The notes below the pieces were generated by a model. It was not told the origin of the DNA. It saw only the letters and a list, made by a program, of their open reading frames with translations, and did not search any database. Of a stretch of DNA of 64,000 bases, positions 39,419 through 50,368 are shown piece after piece (the stretch's first letter is position 1; each line of letters starts with the position of its first letter). Origin of the DNA: an uncultured Psychrobacter sp. (GTDB taxonomy: Bacteria > Pseudomonadota > Gammaproteobacteria > Pseudomonadales > Moraxellaceae). The DNA lies in assembly GCF_947500265.1 (NCBI RefSeq), contig NZ_CANMRN010000002.1, positions 372,001 to 436,000 on the forward strand, given 5' to 3'. Position numbers and translations under genes: made by a program.

Positions 39419-41812
39419 TTAGAATGTATTACCAATCTGGAACTGGACTTTTTCAGTCTCATCGCCTTCTTTGTCACCAAATGGTACCGCGTAACTAAGT
39501 GAGATTGGACCAATTGGTGTATACCAAGTGACACCAGCACCAGCACTGTAGCGGAAGTCATTATCTTGAGTGATCAAAGTATAATCGGTTTCTCTGAAAG
39601 TCTCGTCTTCTTTCCCAGTCGTGTCAAATACTTGACCACCTTCAGCAAACAATACTGGACGTACTTGATCTGCCCAATCACCTTTAAATGGCATTGGTAG
39701 AATCAATTCAGCACCAAACGTTGCCAATGCGTTACCACCGACTTCTTCATCTAAGTTCCCAGCAATACCATTGACGGCATCATAATAGTTTTCTGATTTA
39801 GGACCTAGCGTTGAAGATTCATAGCCACGTACAGAGCCATAACCACCAGCGTAAAAGTTTTCGTAAAATGGTAAATCGTTACCATAGCCAAGCTTGGTAT
39901 AACCGCGTGCGATCACATCTTTATAAAGAGGATAATATATATTACCGCTATAAGTTAGCTTTTGATAATTAGCATCACCTATCCCAATAGTTGCATCAAC
40001 CTTATGACTCATACCTTTGGTAGGGAATACTGGACGGTCTAGAGTACTGTAATCCCAACCAAATAAAAGGTTGTAGGTCTGATAATCATTCTTAAAGGTG
40101 GCAATACCATCAGTCTCGTTCTCAGGTGTTTGTGTACCACCATCATCTAGAAGCTGCTGTACATTAGATATTCCTAAATATCGACCACCACGTACAGTAG
40201 TATTATCAACATTTAGACCAGCACTCAGGCGTTTGGTTTCATCAATAGGATAGCTATAGTTCAGCGTCGCACCATATGAATCGGTCACATAGTTACTAAC
40301 GTTGTCGTCATCATATTTGGTTTTGCGATAATAACCGCTGATACCTTGAGAAACACCGTTTTCTGTAAAGTACGGATCGGTATAACCTAGGCTATAAGAG
40401 TCGCGTGTTTCTGAACGAGAAAGCGCAGCCTTGACACGGTTACCGGTACCCATAAAGTTGTTTTGGGTCAAATCCAATTGGAAAGTCACACCGCCACTCT
40501 GTGAGTAACCCGCTGCAATCGTTGAGCTACCAGAAGGCTGCTCTTCAACCACATAGTTTACATCGACTTGATCCGGCTGGTTAGGCACTGGCTTAACATC
40601 GACAGTGACATTTTTAAAGAATCCAGTACGCATCAAACGCGTGCGTGACAGCTGAATTTTGTCATTAGAAGACAGCGTACCTTCTAACTGACGCATTTCA
40701 CGACGTAATACTTCGTCTTGCGTTTTGATATTACCCGTAAAGTTGATACGGCGAACATAAATAGGGCGTGCAGGATCGATATAGTAATCGACATCGACCA
40801 TTTTCGTATCGTCATTGATACGTGGTACTGGTCTGATTTGAGCTAGATAATAGCCTTCGTTACCATAGCGTCTTTTAAGAGAAGCAGTGGTTTCGTCTAG
40901 TTTTGCTTGCGAGTATTTTTCATTAGGGGCAAAGCTAACCAGCTCTTTTAGCTCACTATTTTCAAAGGTAGGTTTACCTAAAAAGTTCACTTCGCCAAAC
41001 TGGTATTGCTCGCCTTCGCTTAGGCTAACTTCGATAAACACACTACTTTTGTCTTCGCTGATGTTCAATACGGCATTATCAACTGAAAAACGCACATAAC
41101 CATCGTTCTGGTACAGCGCCTTTAAACTCTCTAGACTTGCGGCCAGTTTTTCTTGAGCGTAACGATCAGATTTAGATAATAGACGCGTCCATGAAGATTC
41201 TTTTACCGCGAAAACGTCTTTAATCTCTTCATCACTAAAGTGCTTGTTACCAATGATATTGATATCGACAACTTTAGCAGGCTTGCCTTCTACAAAGCGC
41301 ACGTCAAGTTTCACGCGGTTACCATCAAGGACCGTTTGATCTACTTCGATATTACTATTGTAGTAGCCTTGGCTAATATATTGCTGTTGTAGCTCATTGG
41401 CCACACCTTGCAAAGTAGACTGCTTGAGCACGTCACCAGCAGACAGTCCAGCATTCTTCAATCCCTGCTCAAGCCCTTCTTTAGGAATAAGCTTGTTACC
41501 TTCAAAGGTTACTTCAGCGATCGTTGGACGCTCAATGACGTCAAATCTTAGCTTGCCACCTTCGACACGGCTTTGAATATCAGCAAAGTTCTCAGTTGCA
41601 TATAGCGCCTTAATACTGGCAGCTAAGCTACTATCATTCACCGTATCGCCTACCGTAACAGGTAAGACCGGATAGAGGCTATCAGGGGTTAGGCGTTGTA
41701 GGCCATTAAAACCGATGTCAGTTACTACAAATTCTGCAGCCTGTACTGGCATACTCATCATCGCTACAACTAACGGCAACCCAGCCGCGCTCATAATTAA
41801 AGGCGTACGCAT
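39419..41812 (-). CDS. bamA: BamA, outer-membrane protein assembly factor
   Basis: The central Omp85 protein of the BAM complex, 797 residues. The signal peptide ends MPVQAA-EF. Five POTRA domains (about 25-425) precede the barrel with GGYGSVRGYESSTLGP (the conserved VRGY/F loop motif), ending in a C-terminal aromatic (QFQIGNTF). The start is the ATG at 41812; a GTG two codons upstream (41818) is less likely. The rseP-bamA-lpxD order is conserved in gammaproteobacteria, but the usual skp/ompH gene is missing from the 146 bp between bamA and lpxD. Confidence 0.96.
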   Translation of the reverse strand: MRTPLIMSAAGLPLVVAMMSMPVQAAEFVVTDIGFNGLQRLTPDSLYPVLPVTVGDTVNDSSLAASIKALYATENFADIQSRVEGGKLRFDVIERPTIAEVTFEGNKLIPKEGLEQGLKNAGLSAGDVLKQSTLQGVANELQQQYISQGYYNSNIEVDQTVLDGNRVKLDVRFVEGKPAKVVDINIIGNKHFSDEEIKDVFAVKESSWTRLLSKSDRYAQEKLAASLESLKALYQNDGYVRFSVDNAVLNISEDKSSVFIEVSLSEGEQYQFGEVNFLGKPTFENSELKELVSFAPNEKYSQAKLDETTASLKRRYGNEGYYLAQIRPVPRINDDTKMVDVDYYIDPARPIYVRRINFTGNIKTQDEVLRREMRQLEGTLSSNDKIQLSRTRLMRTGFFKNVTVDVKPVPNQPDQVDVNYVVEEQPSGSSTIAAGYSQSGGVTFQLDLTQNNFMGTGNRVKAALSRSETRDSYSLGYTDPYFTENGVSQGISGYYRKTKYDDDNVSNYVTDSYGATLNYSYPIDETKRLSAGLNVDNTTVRGGRYLGISNVQQLLDDGGTQTPENETDGIATFKNDYQTYNLLFGWDYSTLDRPVFPTKGMSHKVDATIGIGDANYQKLTYSGNIYYPLYKDVIARGYTKLGYGNDLPFYENFYAGGYGSVRGYESSTLGPKSENYYDAVNGIAGNLDEEVGGNALATFGAELILPMPFKGDWADQVRPVLFAEGGQVFDTTGKEDETFRETDYTLITQDNDFRYSAGAGVTWYTPIGPISLSYAVPFGDKEGDETEKVQFQIGNTF

Positions 41813-42074
41813 AAACACTATCCGTCAATAAAAAAATTGCTTAAGTTAAGTTAAAAGGCACGTATTGTCTAACCCATTCACGCAAGGTTATAAACCCATG
41901 CAAGGGTAACTCAGAACACTTTATATAAATTGCATCACAAAATAAACTAAAAATTACGATTAGTACAGAGGCTGCGACACAGAGTAGCATGCCTATCATA
42001 ACAATAATCAGCCTATAATAGGCGTAAAACCATTAGTATATCGTGCTTTATCAGCCATATTACTCATCAGCTAA

Positions 42075-43451
42075 TTAAAATAGCCGGCTGATGTCATTAC
42101 CAATTGCTAACACCATGAAACCTGCCAGTAAGAGTAAACCGATATTTAGACCGACCATTTGCACACCTTCAGACAGTGGCTTACCGCGAATCAGCTCAAT
42201 AAAATGATAGACAATATGACCACCATCTAATACTGGAATCGGCAAAAGGTTTAAGACGGCAAGACTCAGGCTAATCAGCGCCGCTGTTGACAATACCATT
42301 TGCCAACTGATATCAAAGCTTTGTTTAGCGACTTTGGCAATGGTAATTGGCCCTGATAGATTGTCTAAACCAATCATACCTGACAGCATTTTTCCCATCG
42401 AGCTTACGGTCATTACTGCTAGCTGCTCAGTCTTTTCAAACGACTTCACTAACGACTCACTAGGACCATAGACCACGGTAGTCTTGTAATCATCAGGAAT
42501 AACAATCTCAGTCTGATCCACCATTGCACCAATCTGTCCGTAATCATTACCCAAGTTGTCTTTTTTGCCTTGGGGCATAATTTGCAACTGTACAGGCTTG
42601 TCATCACGCAACACCGTAAAGTTCAATAGCGTTTCAGGATTATCACGGATAATACGTGTGGCAGTAATCCAATCTTCGATTGACTCATTATTAATAGCAG
42701 TAATGCGGTCGCCAACCTTTAGACCTTGGCGGCTAGCGGCACCATCGGGAGCCAAACCGCCTACAATCGGCGCAATCTGCGGCTGCCATGGCAACATACC
42801 AAAGCTGGTCAATGCGTCTTTGCCTTGAGCTTCACCTTGCATAAACTGTGTGACGGGTGCTTGATAGGTTTTAGTCGACTGATCGGTTTGGGCATCTGAC
42901 TGCAAGGTAATGCTGACATTATCCGTCTCACCCATACGTCCTGCAAGGCGATAGTTAATACCTTCCCATGTCTGCACATCGTGCCCATCAATCGCAACAA
43001 TCTTATCACCGACTGGCAGCTGTGCCATCGCAGCAGGCGTATCTGGTAGTACCTGTCCAATCTTAGTCGCCAACTGCTCAGATGGGGTCATAAATAGTAC
43101 CCAAAATAGCGCGATAGCGATGACAAAATTCATGATAGGGCCAGCTGCAACGATAGCAATTTTCTTGAGCGGATGCTGCCGATTAAACGCAAGGTGCTGC
43201 TCATCTTTTGCGACATTACCTTCACGTTCATCTAGCATCTTTACATAGCCGCCAAGTGGCAACGCTGAGATACGATAATCGATACCGCTCTTTTTGCTAG
43301 TCCAACCAAAAACTTTAGGGCCAAAACCGATAGAGTACGTTAGTACTTTGACACCGCAAAGCCGCGCCACAATATAATGTCCCCACTCGTGTAAGGCAAT
43401 AAGCGGGCCTAAGACAAATATGGCGGCAAGAAGTGTTAGTAAAAACGTCAT
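42075..43451 (-). CDS. rseP: RseP, site-2 intramembrane metalloprotease
   Basis: 458 residues. The zinc motif HEWGH (His21, Glu22, His25) sits in the first membrane helix, two PDZ domains occupy about 110-200 and 215-310, and the C-terminal membrane motif LNLLPIPVLDGGHIV supplies the third ligand. RseP cuts transmembrane anti-sigma factors such as RseA during envelope stress and degrades leftover signal peptides. It lies between dxr and bamA, the conserved order, linking stress sensing to barrel assembly. Confidence 0.96.
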   Translation of the reverse strand: MTFLLTLLAAIFVLGPLIALHEWGHYIVARLCGVKVLTYSIGFGPKVFGWTSKKSGIDYRISALPLGGYVKMLDEREGNVAKDEQHLAFNRQHPLKKIAIVAAGPIMNFVIAIALFWVLFMTPSEQLATKIGQVLPDTPAAMAQLPVGDKIVAIDGHDVQTWEGINYRLAGRMGETDNVSITLQSDAQTDQSTKTYQAPVTQFMQGEAQGKDALTSFGMLPWQPQIAPIVGGLAPDGAASRQGLKVGDRITAINNESIEDWITATRIIRDNPETLLNFTVLRDDKPVQLQIMPQGKKDNLGNDYGQIGAMVDQTEIVIPDDYKTTVVYGPSESLVKSFEKTEQLAVMTVSSMGKMLSGMIGLDNLSGPITIAKVAKQSFDISWQMVLSTAALISLSLAVLNLLPIPVLDGGHIVYHFIELIRGKPLSEGVQMVGLNIGLLLLAGFMVLAIGNDISRLF

Positions 43452-43547
43452 GATTTTTTCTCAGTATTGTCTCTCAGCATTTTTATTAACATCTTCGCTA
43501 ATATCGTTTAGCAATATCATGTATCAGCTAAGAGACGCTTGCTACGA

Positions 43548-44756
43548 TTATGTCAGCTTTGCTACCAACTTATCAGTCAGATGGCGTGCAATCTTATCGA
43601 TTGTCAATATGTCTTCTATGTCAGCGGTTTCGTTCAATGGTGGCAGCTGTATGTCATTTAAGGCTTGTTCGTTAATATTAGCAATGTCCGTCAAACGTAT
43701 TTTACTATCGAGGAACGCCGCTACTGCAATTTCGTTTGCCGCATTGAGCACAATAGTGGCTTGTGTTCCAGCTTGCATGGCTTGGCGAGCCAAACGCAGG
43801 CAGGCAAATTTTTGCAAGTCAGGCTCAATAAACTCCAGACCACTAAGAGCAAATAAGTCTAACGGCTGCGAGCCACTATCAATCCGATCAGGGTAGCTCA
43901 GCGCGTGCGCAATGGGCGTTTTCATGTCTGGACTACCCAGCTGTGCTAAAAAGCTGCCATCGCTATATTCTACCATTGAGTGAATGATACTTTGTGGATG
44001 AATGACCACATTTATCTTATCTTCAGGCAAATCAAATAAGTGACAGGCTTCTATCAGCTCAAGCCCCTTATTCATCATTGTCGCCGAATCGACGGATATC
44101 TTTTGACCCATTGACCAGTTAGGGTGCTTGACTGCCTCTGCGACGCTTGCCTGCTGCATCTGTTCAAAAGACTGCTGCAAAAATGGGCCACCTGAAGCCG
44201 TCAACCAAAGTTTGCGAACACCATGATTTGGCTGATGAATTTGCGTATTGTCTTGCTGAATAGCGAGTGGCAAGCATTGAAAAATGGCATTGTGTTCAGA
44301 GTCCAGCGGCAGCAAAGTGGCTTTGTGCGTCTTGACCGCATTAATCATGACCTTACCTGCCATGACTAAGGCTTCTTTGTTGGCCAATAAGATACGCTTA
44401 CCTGCACGTGCTGCTGCCAATGTAGACGGTAGCCCTGCCGCCCCTACAATCGCCGCTACAACCGTATCAGTCTGTGAGTCAGTGGCAATATCTACCAATC
44501 CTGCCTCGCCTCCTACGACCTCACTATCAATTCCCGCTACTTTAAGCCTGTTAGCAAAGTCATCCACGGCTGACGTCGGTACACTGACGCGTTTCGGCAG
44601 AAATTGCTGACAGAGCGCAAATAGCTTATCTAAGCGATGATAGCCTGATAAAGCATAGACTTCATAGGTGTGCGGTTGCGCCGCTAATATTGCTAGAGTG
44701 CTATCGCCAATCGAGCCTGTCGCGCCTAGTACGGCGATGCGTTGCGTCATAACCAT
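43548..44756 (-). CDS. dxr: DXP reductoisomerase (MEP pathway)
   Basis: About 402 residues. It converts DXP to 2-C-methyl-D-erythritol 4-phosphate, the committed isoprenoid step whose products feed UppS next door. Motifs include the NADPH-binding VLGATGSIGDSTLAIL, LLANKEALVMAG, PLDSEHNAIFQCL, LTASGGPF and MNKGLELIEACHLF. An in-frame TTG (44759) and a later ATG (44750) are other possible starts. The ATG at 44756 has GGG about 7 nt upstream. Confidence 0.95.
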   Translation of the reverse strand: MVMTQRIAVLGATGSIGDSTLAILAAQPHTYEVYALSGYHRLDKLFALCQQFLPKRVSVPTSAVDDFANRLKVAGIDSEVVGGEAGLVDIATDSQTDTVVAAIVGAAGLPSTLAAARAGKRILLANKEALVMAGKVMINAVKTHKATLLPLDSEHNAIFQCLPLAIQQDNTQIHQPNHGVRKLWLTASGGPFLQQSFEQMQQASVAEAVKHPNWSMGQKISVDSATMMNKGLELIEACHLFDLPEDKINVVIHPQSIIHSMVEYSDGSFLAQLGSPDMKTPIAHALSYPDRIDSGSQPLDLFALSGLEFIEPDLQKFACLRLARQAMQAGTQATIVLNAANEIAVAAFLDSKIRLTDIANINEQALNDIQLPPLNETADIEDILTIDKIARHLTDKLVAKLT

Positions 44757-44935
44757 CAATGCCCATGATACTTAAAAATAATAAAAATAGAATATCGTCT
44801 GTTAACTATAAAATTGTCATGCTAGTAGCCACGCTTGCCGTACCAATGCATTGCTCGCTCTCGGCTCACTTATACCAATATTATGGTGGACTGACCACAG
44901 AACAGGTTCAAATAGAACAGTGCTGCTATATAACC

Positions 44936-45745
44936 TTACACCACTATCAAACCAAACTGCTGTATCGCCCAAAAACCAAGTGCAAATATCGGTGTGGCAG
45001 ACAACAGAGAATCAATACGATCAAGGATACCACCATGACCTGGCAAGATAGTGCCTGAATCTTTTACATCAGCACGGCGCTTGAGCATCGACTCAAACAA
45101 GTCTCCAAGTACAGAGGCAAGAATAGTGATGGCCGATAACGCTACAAATGCGATTAACGGTACACCGGTCAGCTGTAATTTAAAGACGCTGATAGCTATC
45201 ACAACTAACAGCCCTGTAACGAGGCCACCAGCCAACCCTTCCATGCTCTTATTGGGTGAGACATTGGGTGCCATTTTTCGGCGACCAAGCTTACGTCCAA
45301 CGAAGTATGCGCCACTATCTGCACACCATACTAATAAGAACACATACAGCAGCCACCATGCCGACAATTGCCAGAGATAGAACATCGCCGTGATAGATGC
45401 CGTCAAAATAACTGCACCCATCATTGCCAGCTGGTTTCCGTACCACCTCGTTTGTGTCGGGAAAACTCGAACCCAAGACAGCGCCATCAACCATATTACT
45501 AATGAAGCCACCCACCAAAACAACCAAGTTACCTTGAACATCAGTGAGAATATAGTAAGCGCTAAAATCAATAGAACAAATACCGCAGGTTGACGCCACT
45601 TAGGCATTAATTTGGCCCATTCATGAGCGGCGATAATGACCCCAATGGCTAACAGTGGTGCAAATAAAATAGGTGTTTGGCTCGCAAACATTGCAATACC
45701 AACGATAATAACGAGAACAATTGCCGTTTTAATTCGTTGCCACAT
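44936..45745 (-). CDS. cdsA: CdsA, phosphatidate cytidylyltransferase
   Basis: A 269-residue membrane enzyme making CDP-diacylglycerol, the precursor of all major phospholipids. About seven hydrophobic segments are visible. The C-terminal family signature is clear: DSGAYFVGRKLGRRKMAPNV then SPNKSMEG, and later SMLKRRADVKDSG with ILPGHGGILDRIDSL. It lies between uppS and dxr, the common order. Confidence 0.95.
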   Translation of the reverse strand: MWQRIKTAIVLVIIVGIAMFASQTPILFAPLLAIGVIIAAHEWAKLMPKWRQPAVFVLLILALTIFSLMFKVTWLFWWVASLVIWLMALSWVRVFPTQTRWYGNQLAMMGAVILTASITAMFYLWQLSAWWLLYVFLLVWCADSGAYFVGRKLGRRKMAPNVSPNKSMEGLAGGLVTGLLVVIAISVFKLQLTGVPLIAFVALSAITILASVLGDLFESMLKRRADVKDSGTILPGHGGILDRIDSLLSATPIFALGFWAIQQFGLIVV

Positions 45746-45933
45746 ACTTATCGAGCCTTATAATAATGAAGAACAGATGGTCAAAAAATGCATTATAGCA
45801 GCTAACTAACGATGGCCGAGTGATAGCATTCAATACTCATTCAAGCCGTTTATCATTGCATAAACCAACACTATTGACCAGTTATACAGTACTAACTAAA
45901 CTGAACCGACTGACTTATCTATCAACTCGCTGC

Positions 45934-46692
45934 TCAGTGAATTTGCTGCTCTGTCACTACCTGCTCGCTGGTTTTGCCAAAACGGCGTTGGCGTTTAGCA
46001 AACTCTGCGATCATCAAAGCCAGCTCTTCTGCTGTAAAATTCGGCCATAATGTAGGAGTGAAAAACAGCTCAGCATAAGCAGATTGCCACAATAAGAAAT
46101 TAGAAATACGATACTCGCCGCCCGTACGCACCAGCATATCTACTGCTGGCGTATCGGCTAATTGTACGTAGTTACCTAACAACTCTTCGCTGACATCTTC
46201 CGCTTTTAACTCGCCAGCTTGCACTTGCTGAGCCAACTGTTTTGCTGCGTTTGCGATATCCCACTGTCCACCGTAGCTAATCGCAATCACCAACGTCATC
46301 GCATCGAACTCCGCCGTCTTTTCTTCTGCATCAGCCATTAGCGTTTGTAATGACTCACTAAGCTGACTGCGATCACCGATGAAACGCAAGCGAATACGAT
46401 ACTCATTCATGCGCGGCATTTGCTCATGAATCGTCGATGTGAGTAGCTGCATCAAAAGTGCTACCTCACTAGGCGGTCTCTGCCAATTTTCGCTAGAAAA
46501 CGCAAATACAGTCAGTACTTCAATGCCTGTATTGACACAGTAATCAACGATAGGGTCGAGCGCATCTTTGCCAGCCACATGTCCTTGACCGTGGCGCAAA
46601 TCATTGGCCTTACCATAGCGATTGTTACCATCCATAATGATGGCGATATGACGAGGAAGAATAGCGGGCGCCAAAACGGCTGAAGTGGACAT
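45934..46692 (-). CDS. uppS: UppS, undecaprenyl diphosphate synthase
   Basis: A 252-residue cis-prenyltransferase supplying the lipid carrier for peptidoglycan and surface glycans. The catalytic Asp21 is in IIMDGNNRYG. FAFSSENWQRP, AISYGGQWDI and the C-terminal DMLVRTGGEYRISNFLLWQS with AYAELFF are diagnostic. N-rich MDGNNRYG replaces the usual MDGNGRWA, an acceptable variation. It is preceded by about 390 bp without a gene. Confidence 0.95.
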   Translation of the reverse strand: MSTSAVLAPAILPRHIAIIMDGNNRYGKANDLRHGQGHVAGKDALDPIVDYCVNTGIEVLTVFAFSSENWQRPPSEVALLMQLLTSTIHEQMPRMNEYRIRLRFIGDRSQLSESLQTLMADAEEKTAEFDAMTLVIAISYGGQWDIANAAKQLAQQVQAGELKAEDVSEELLGNYVQLADTPAVDMLVRTGGEYRISNFLLWQSAYAELFFTPTLWPNFTAEELALMIAEFAKRQRRFGKTSEQVVTEQQIH

Positions 46693-47081
46693 AGGCGAAC
46701 TTGCTTATTGTTAAGGTAAAATAATAATAACGTGTGCAACAGCGATTAAAAAGCGCCATTTATATAATTCACTAACTTATCACAATTGCGTCGTTAGTTT
46801 TTAGTGTTCAGAATGCGATGGATCCAGTTCAATCAACCACACCTTTGGCTTGCTTCAGATATGGCTTCATATAGTTGATTCAGTTTAAAAGAGAAACAGC
46901 ACAACCGAGTGCAGATGTAACTGTGATACTTTAAGCGGGATTAACGCTGTCACTTTTTTATAAAGGATTGACTATATCAGTCTACACAATAATAAACAGC
47001 CAATAGCTATAAAGTATTGGCTGCTCAATTACAGATAATCTACCGAACTGATTCTTGCTATAAATGGCAAGTATATCAGTA
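46693..47081. other. Intergenic region frr / uppS
   Basis: It contains the frr terminator (46985-47023) and the probable leader and promoter region of uppS. No small gene is supported. The terminator suggests that uppS-cdsA-dxr-rseP starts a separate transcript from pyrH-frr. Confidence 0.5.
46985..47023 (-). terminator. Terminator of frr
   Basis: The minus-strand stem CAGCCAATA / TATTGGCTG with a 9-nt loop is followed by TTTATTATTG, about 60 nt after the frr stop. Confidence 0.65.
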
Positions 47082-47636
47082 TTAAACTTCCATCAAATCG
47101 CTTTCTTTCTTACTCAAGCGAGCATCGATCGTTTCGATATATTTGTCAGTGATTTTTTGAATGTCATCACTAGCGCGGCGCTCATCATCTTCTGAGATTT
47201 CTTTTTCTTTTGCCAAATCTTTGATGTCATTCATCATGTCACGGCGAATGTTACGGATAGACACTCGGCTGCTCTCAGCTTCCCCACGTGCAAGTTTTTG
47301 CATATCGCGACGAGTATCTTCTGTCAATGCTGGCATCGGCACGCGAATCACATCAGCAGACATTGGGTTTAGACCCAAATCTGCTTCACGAATGGCCTTG
47401 TCTACTGCTTGTACCATCGTACGGTCAAACGGTTGAACCAACAAAGTACGTGAGTCTTCAACGTTGACGCTTGCCACTTGGTTCAATGGTGTATCAGAAC
47501 CGTAGTAGCTGACCATCACACCTGACAACATACCTGGATGCGCACGGCCAGTACGAACTTTACTGAAAGTGCTTTCAAGCGCTTCCAATGTTTTTTGCAT
47601 GCGTGCTTCGCCGTCTTGTTTAATCTCTTTAATCAT
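47082..47636 (-). CDS. frr: Ribosome recycling factor
   Basis: 184 residues, the normal length. It works with EF-G to split post-termination ribosomes. Signatures are the long helices [36 protein letters not shown] and the C-terminal [27 protein letters not shown] lies just before the ATG. It lies 112 bp downstream of pyrH, as in most bacteria. Confidence 0.97.
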   Translation of the reverse strand: MIKEIKQDGEARMQKTLEALESTFSKVRTGRAHPGMLSGVMVSYYGSDTPLNQVASVNVEDSRTLLVQPFDRTMVQAVDKAIREADLGLNPMSADVIRVPMPALTEDTRRDMQKLARGEAESSRVSIRNIRRDMMNDIKDLAKEKEISEDDERRASDDIQKITDKYIETIDARLSKKESDLMEV

Positions 47637-47748
47637 TGTGTATCCTTATTTATCGTTACCGACAAATCTTTTATTTGCTATTGGGATATTAATTATTTGT
47701 TGCTAATCGTTAGCTATTTACTGACGTTAATTACCAGTATTGCATCAA

Positions 47749-48474
47749 TTAATGAAAAACTCGTGTACCTTCATTTTCACCCATAATGACATTCAACAAT
47801 GCATTAGGCTTAGTCATGTCAAACACTTGTAGCGGCACGTTATGCTCACGGCACAGTGCAATAGCCGTTAAATCCATGACGCCTAGCTTTTGCTCTAGTA
47901 CTTCATCAAAAGTCAGACCGTCATATTTGACTGCATCATCATGTAGGCTCGGGTCTTTGTCGTAAACGCCGTCGACCTTGGTCGCTTTTAAAATCAAACC
48001 AGCTTCGATCTCGATACCGCGCAAACAAGCAGCAGTGTCAGTGGTAAAGAATGGGTTACCCGTACCTGCGACAAAGATACAAACTTCGCCGTTTTTAAGA
48101 TAACGAATGGCATTACGACTGCTATAGCTTTCAGTAACTTCACCAATCGGCAATGCAGACATCAAGCGCGTTTTTATGTTGCGACGCTCAAGCGCATCAC
48201 GCATTGCCAGTCCGTTCATAACGGTCGCTAGCATACCCATCTGATCACCAGTAACGCGGCCAACGAGACCTTCTTTTTGTAACTGCGCACCGCGATATAA
48301 GTTACCACCGCCAACTACGATACCCACTTGGACACCAAGTCCACGCAAGTGAGCGATAGACAAGCTCATTTTATCAAGCACTTCGGTATCGATACCCATG
48401 TCTTTACTACCAGCTAAGGCTTCACCGGAGAGTTTCAGCAAGATACGAGCGTAACGCGGGTTTTTGTCAGACAT
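47749..48474 (-). CDS. pyrH: UMP kinase
   Basis: A 241-residue amino-acid-kinase-fold hexameric enzyme that phosphorylates UMP to UDP. Motifs: [46 protein letters not shown] and [19 protein letters not shown] precedes the ATG. The common rpsB-tsf genes are not upstream; rimO is there instead. Confidence 0.97.
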   Translation of the reverse strand: MSDKNPRYARILLKLSGEALAGSKDMGIDTEVLDKMSLSIAHLRGLGVQVGIVVGGGNLYRGAQLQKEGLVGRVTGDQMGMLATVMNGLAMRDALERRNIKTRLMSALPIGEVTESYSSRNAIRYLKNGEVCIFVAGTGNPFFTTDTAACLRGIEIEAGLILKATKVDGVYDKDPSLHDDAVKYDGLTFDEVLEQKLGVMDLTAIALCREHNVPLQVFDMTKPNALLNVIMGENEGTRVFH

Positions 48475-48595
48475 GAGGTCACCTTGTTATCATGAAATTA
48501 TAAAGAAAATTATCGGTAAAATACAAATCGAGTTTGCCCACAACGCTACACTTACAGCTAAGCGTATTAAAAAGGCTAAATTGCGCTAATTGTAG

Positions 48596-48620
48596 CAAAA
48601 ACTGCCCGCCATTGGGCAAT
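48596..48620 (-). terminator. Putative terminator of rimO
   Basis: The minus-strand stem ATTGCCC / GGGCAGT (one wobble pair) with a 6-nt loop is followed by TTTTTGC, about 27 nt after the rimO stop codon. Confidence 0.6.
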
Positions 48621-48646
48621 TTTCACTCGCATATCTTATTGGATAT

Positions 48647-50233
48647 CTAGCCTTGATAACTGGCGAACAGATCGTATTCGCTAGCATCATCGATAGTCAC
48701 GGTTAAGAACTGCCCTACTTTAACTTGAGCGTTGATGTCGTCAACATAGACATGACCATCAATTTCAGGTGCATCAGCATAGCTACGGCAGATAGCAATA
48801 TTTTCATCGCTATCAATTTCATCGACCAATACCGTTAAGGTCTTGCCGACTTTTTCTTGTAACTTTTGCGCTGAAATATCTTGCTGTAGCGCCATTAAAC
48901 GCTCGTAGCGAGACTGCTTGACGTCTTCAGGCACATGATCAGGCAAGTCGTTGGCCACTGCGCCTTCTACTTCTGAATAAGTAAATGCACCCACGCGATC
49001 AAGACGTGCTTCAACTAGCCAATCAAGCAAGCACTGAAAATCTTCTTCCGTCTCGCCAGGGAAGCCAACCACAAAGGTCGAACGAATCACGATATCAGGA
49101 CAGATATCACGCCACGCTTTGATACGGGCCAAGGTGTTTTCGCTATGTGCAGGACGTTTCATCGCCTTTAGTATGCGATGACTGGCATGCTGAAACGGAA
49201 TGTCCAGATAAGGCAGTAGTTTTTTCTCACCCATCAACTCAACGACTTTGTCTACATGTGGATACGGATAGACATAATGCAAGCGAACCCAAATGCCCAA
49301 ATCGTTCAATGCTTGGCATAAGTCATAAAACTTAGACTTGAGCGGCATACCATTCCAAAAGCTGGTCTTGTATTTTAGGTCAAGACCATATGCTGAGGTA
49401 TCTTGCGAGATGATAAGTAATTCTTTCACGCCAGCTTTTTTGAGCGCCAGTGCTTCATTCATCACATTATCAATTGGGCGCGATACCAAATCACCGCGCA
49501 AGCTTGGAATAATGCAGAACGTACAACGGTGATTACAGCCTTCTGATATTTTTAGATAAGCATAATGGCTTGGGGTCAGCTTGATACCCGCTTCATTAAT
49601 CAAATCTATTTTTGGATCATAGTTGGCGTCCTGACTGCGATTTGGCTTGGGCACATGCTGCGCTACTGCCGTAATTACTTCGTCATAGGCATGCGCGCCC
49701 GTCACTGCTAATACAGCTGGATGCATCTCACGGATTTTGTCCGCTTCTTTGCCCAGACAGCCAGTGACAATCACTTTACCGTTTTTGCTAATGGCCTCGC
49801 CGATTGCATCAAGTGACTCTTGTACTGCTGATTCAATAAAGCCACAAGTGTTTACCACGACCAAGTCAGCACCGTCGTAATCGCTGGCTACTTGATAGCC
49901 GTCACGGCTTAGCTCAGTGATAATACGCTCACTATCCACCAATGCTTTTGGACAACCTAGTGACACAAAACCAATCTTTGGCGCCGCACTAACTGGCATC
50001 GTAGCAGTCGCATTGGCAGTCGTAACATCGCTGCTTTGGGCTACACTACGGTTCTGATTGTGGTTGGCTTTATGATGGTAAGGTTGTTTAGTGTCTGTTT
50101 GACTGGCATCTGCCTGACTCTGCGCTTGTACTATGGTAGGCGCGGCAGGATTGAAGATAGTGGCAGTGTCTTTTACGGCAGATAGAGGAGCTGTTGCTGT
50201 CGTATTCACTGACTCGGTAGAAGTTTTGGACAT
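48647..50233 (-). CDS. rimO: RimO, ribosomal protein S12 methylthiotransferase
   Basis: A radical-SAM methylthiotransferase modifying Asp88 of S12. The UPF0004 domain starts at [19 protein letters not shown], the radical-SAM cluster is in [19 protein letters not shown], and a TRAM domain ends the protein. The core is normal, but about 90 N-terminal residues rich in Ser/Thr/Ala/Gln/Asn precede it, giving 528 residues against about 440 in E. coli. The start at 50233 (MSKTSTES) has AAGG 6 nt upstream; an in-frame start 18 codons earlier lacks a ribosome site. Confidence 0.94.
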   Translation of the reverse strand: MSKTSTESVNTTATAPLSAVKDTATIFNPAAPTIVQAQSQADASQTDTKQPYHHKANHNQNRSVAQSSDVTTANATATMPVSAAPKIGFVSLGCPKALVDSERIITELSRDGYQVASDYDGADLVVVNTCGFIESAVQESLDAIGEAISKNGKVIVTGCLGKEADKIREMHPAVLAVTGAHAYDEVITAVAQHVPKPNRSQDANYDPKIDLINEAGIKLTPSHYAYLKISEGCNHRCTFCIIPSLRGDLVSRPIDNVMNEALALKKAGVKELLIISQDTSAYGLDLKYKTSFWNGMPLKSKFYDLCQALNDLGIWVRLHYVYPYPHVDKVVELMGEKKLLPYLDIPFQHASHRILKAMKRPAHSENTLARIKAWRDICPDIVIRSTFVVGFPGETEEDFQCLLDWLVEARLDRVGAFTYSEVEGAVANDLPDHVPEDVKQSRYERLMALQQDISAQKLQEKVGKTLTVLVDEIDSDENIAICRSYADAPEIDGHVYVDDINAQVKVGQFLTVTIDDASEYDLFASYQG

Positions 50234-50368
50234 GGCTGACCTTGCTAGAGATAAATTGGCTGAGCGCATTGTACGTTTTTTTTGCAAAAATCACCAGTTT
50301 TGCCGCTCTATAGTCTTGATTTGTGGTTAAATATTATCTCAAGCATCTGACTTTTTTGGGCACTACTG

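Noticed and set aside
44759..45058. 99-residue plus-strand ORF between dxr and cdsA
   Set aside because: It overlaps the cdsA 3' end antisense, has no domain and no ribosome site.
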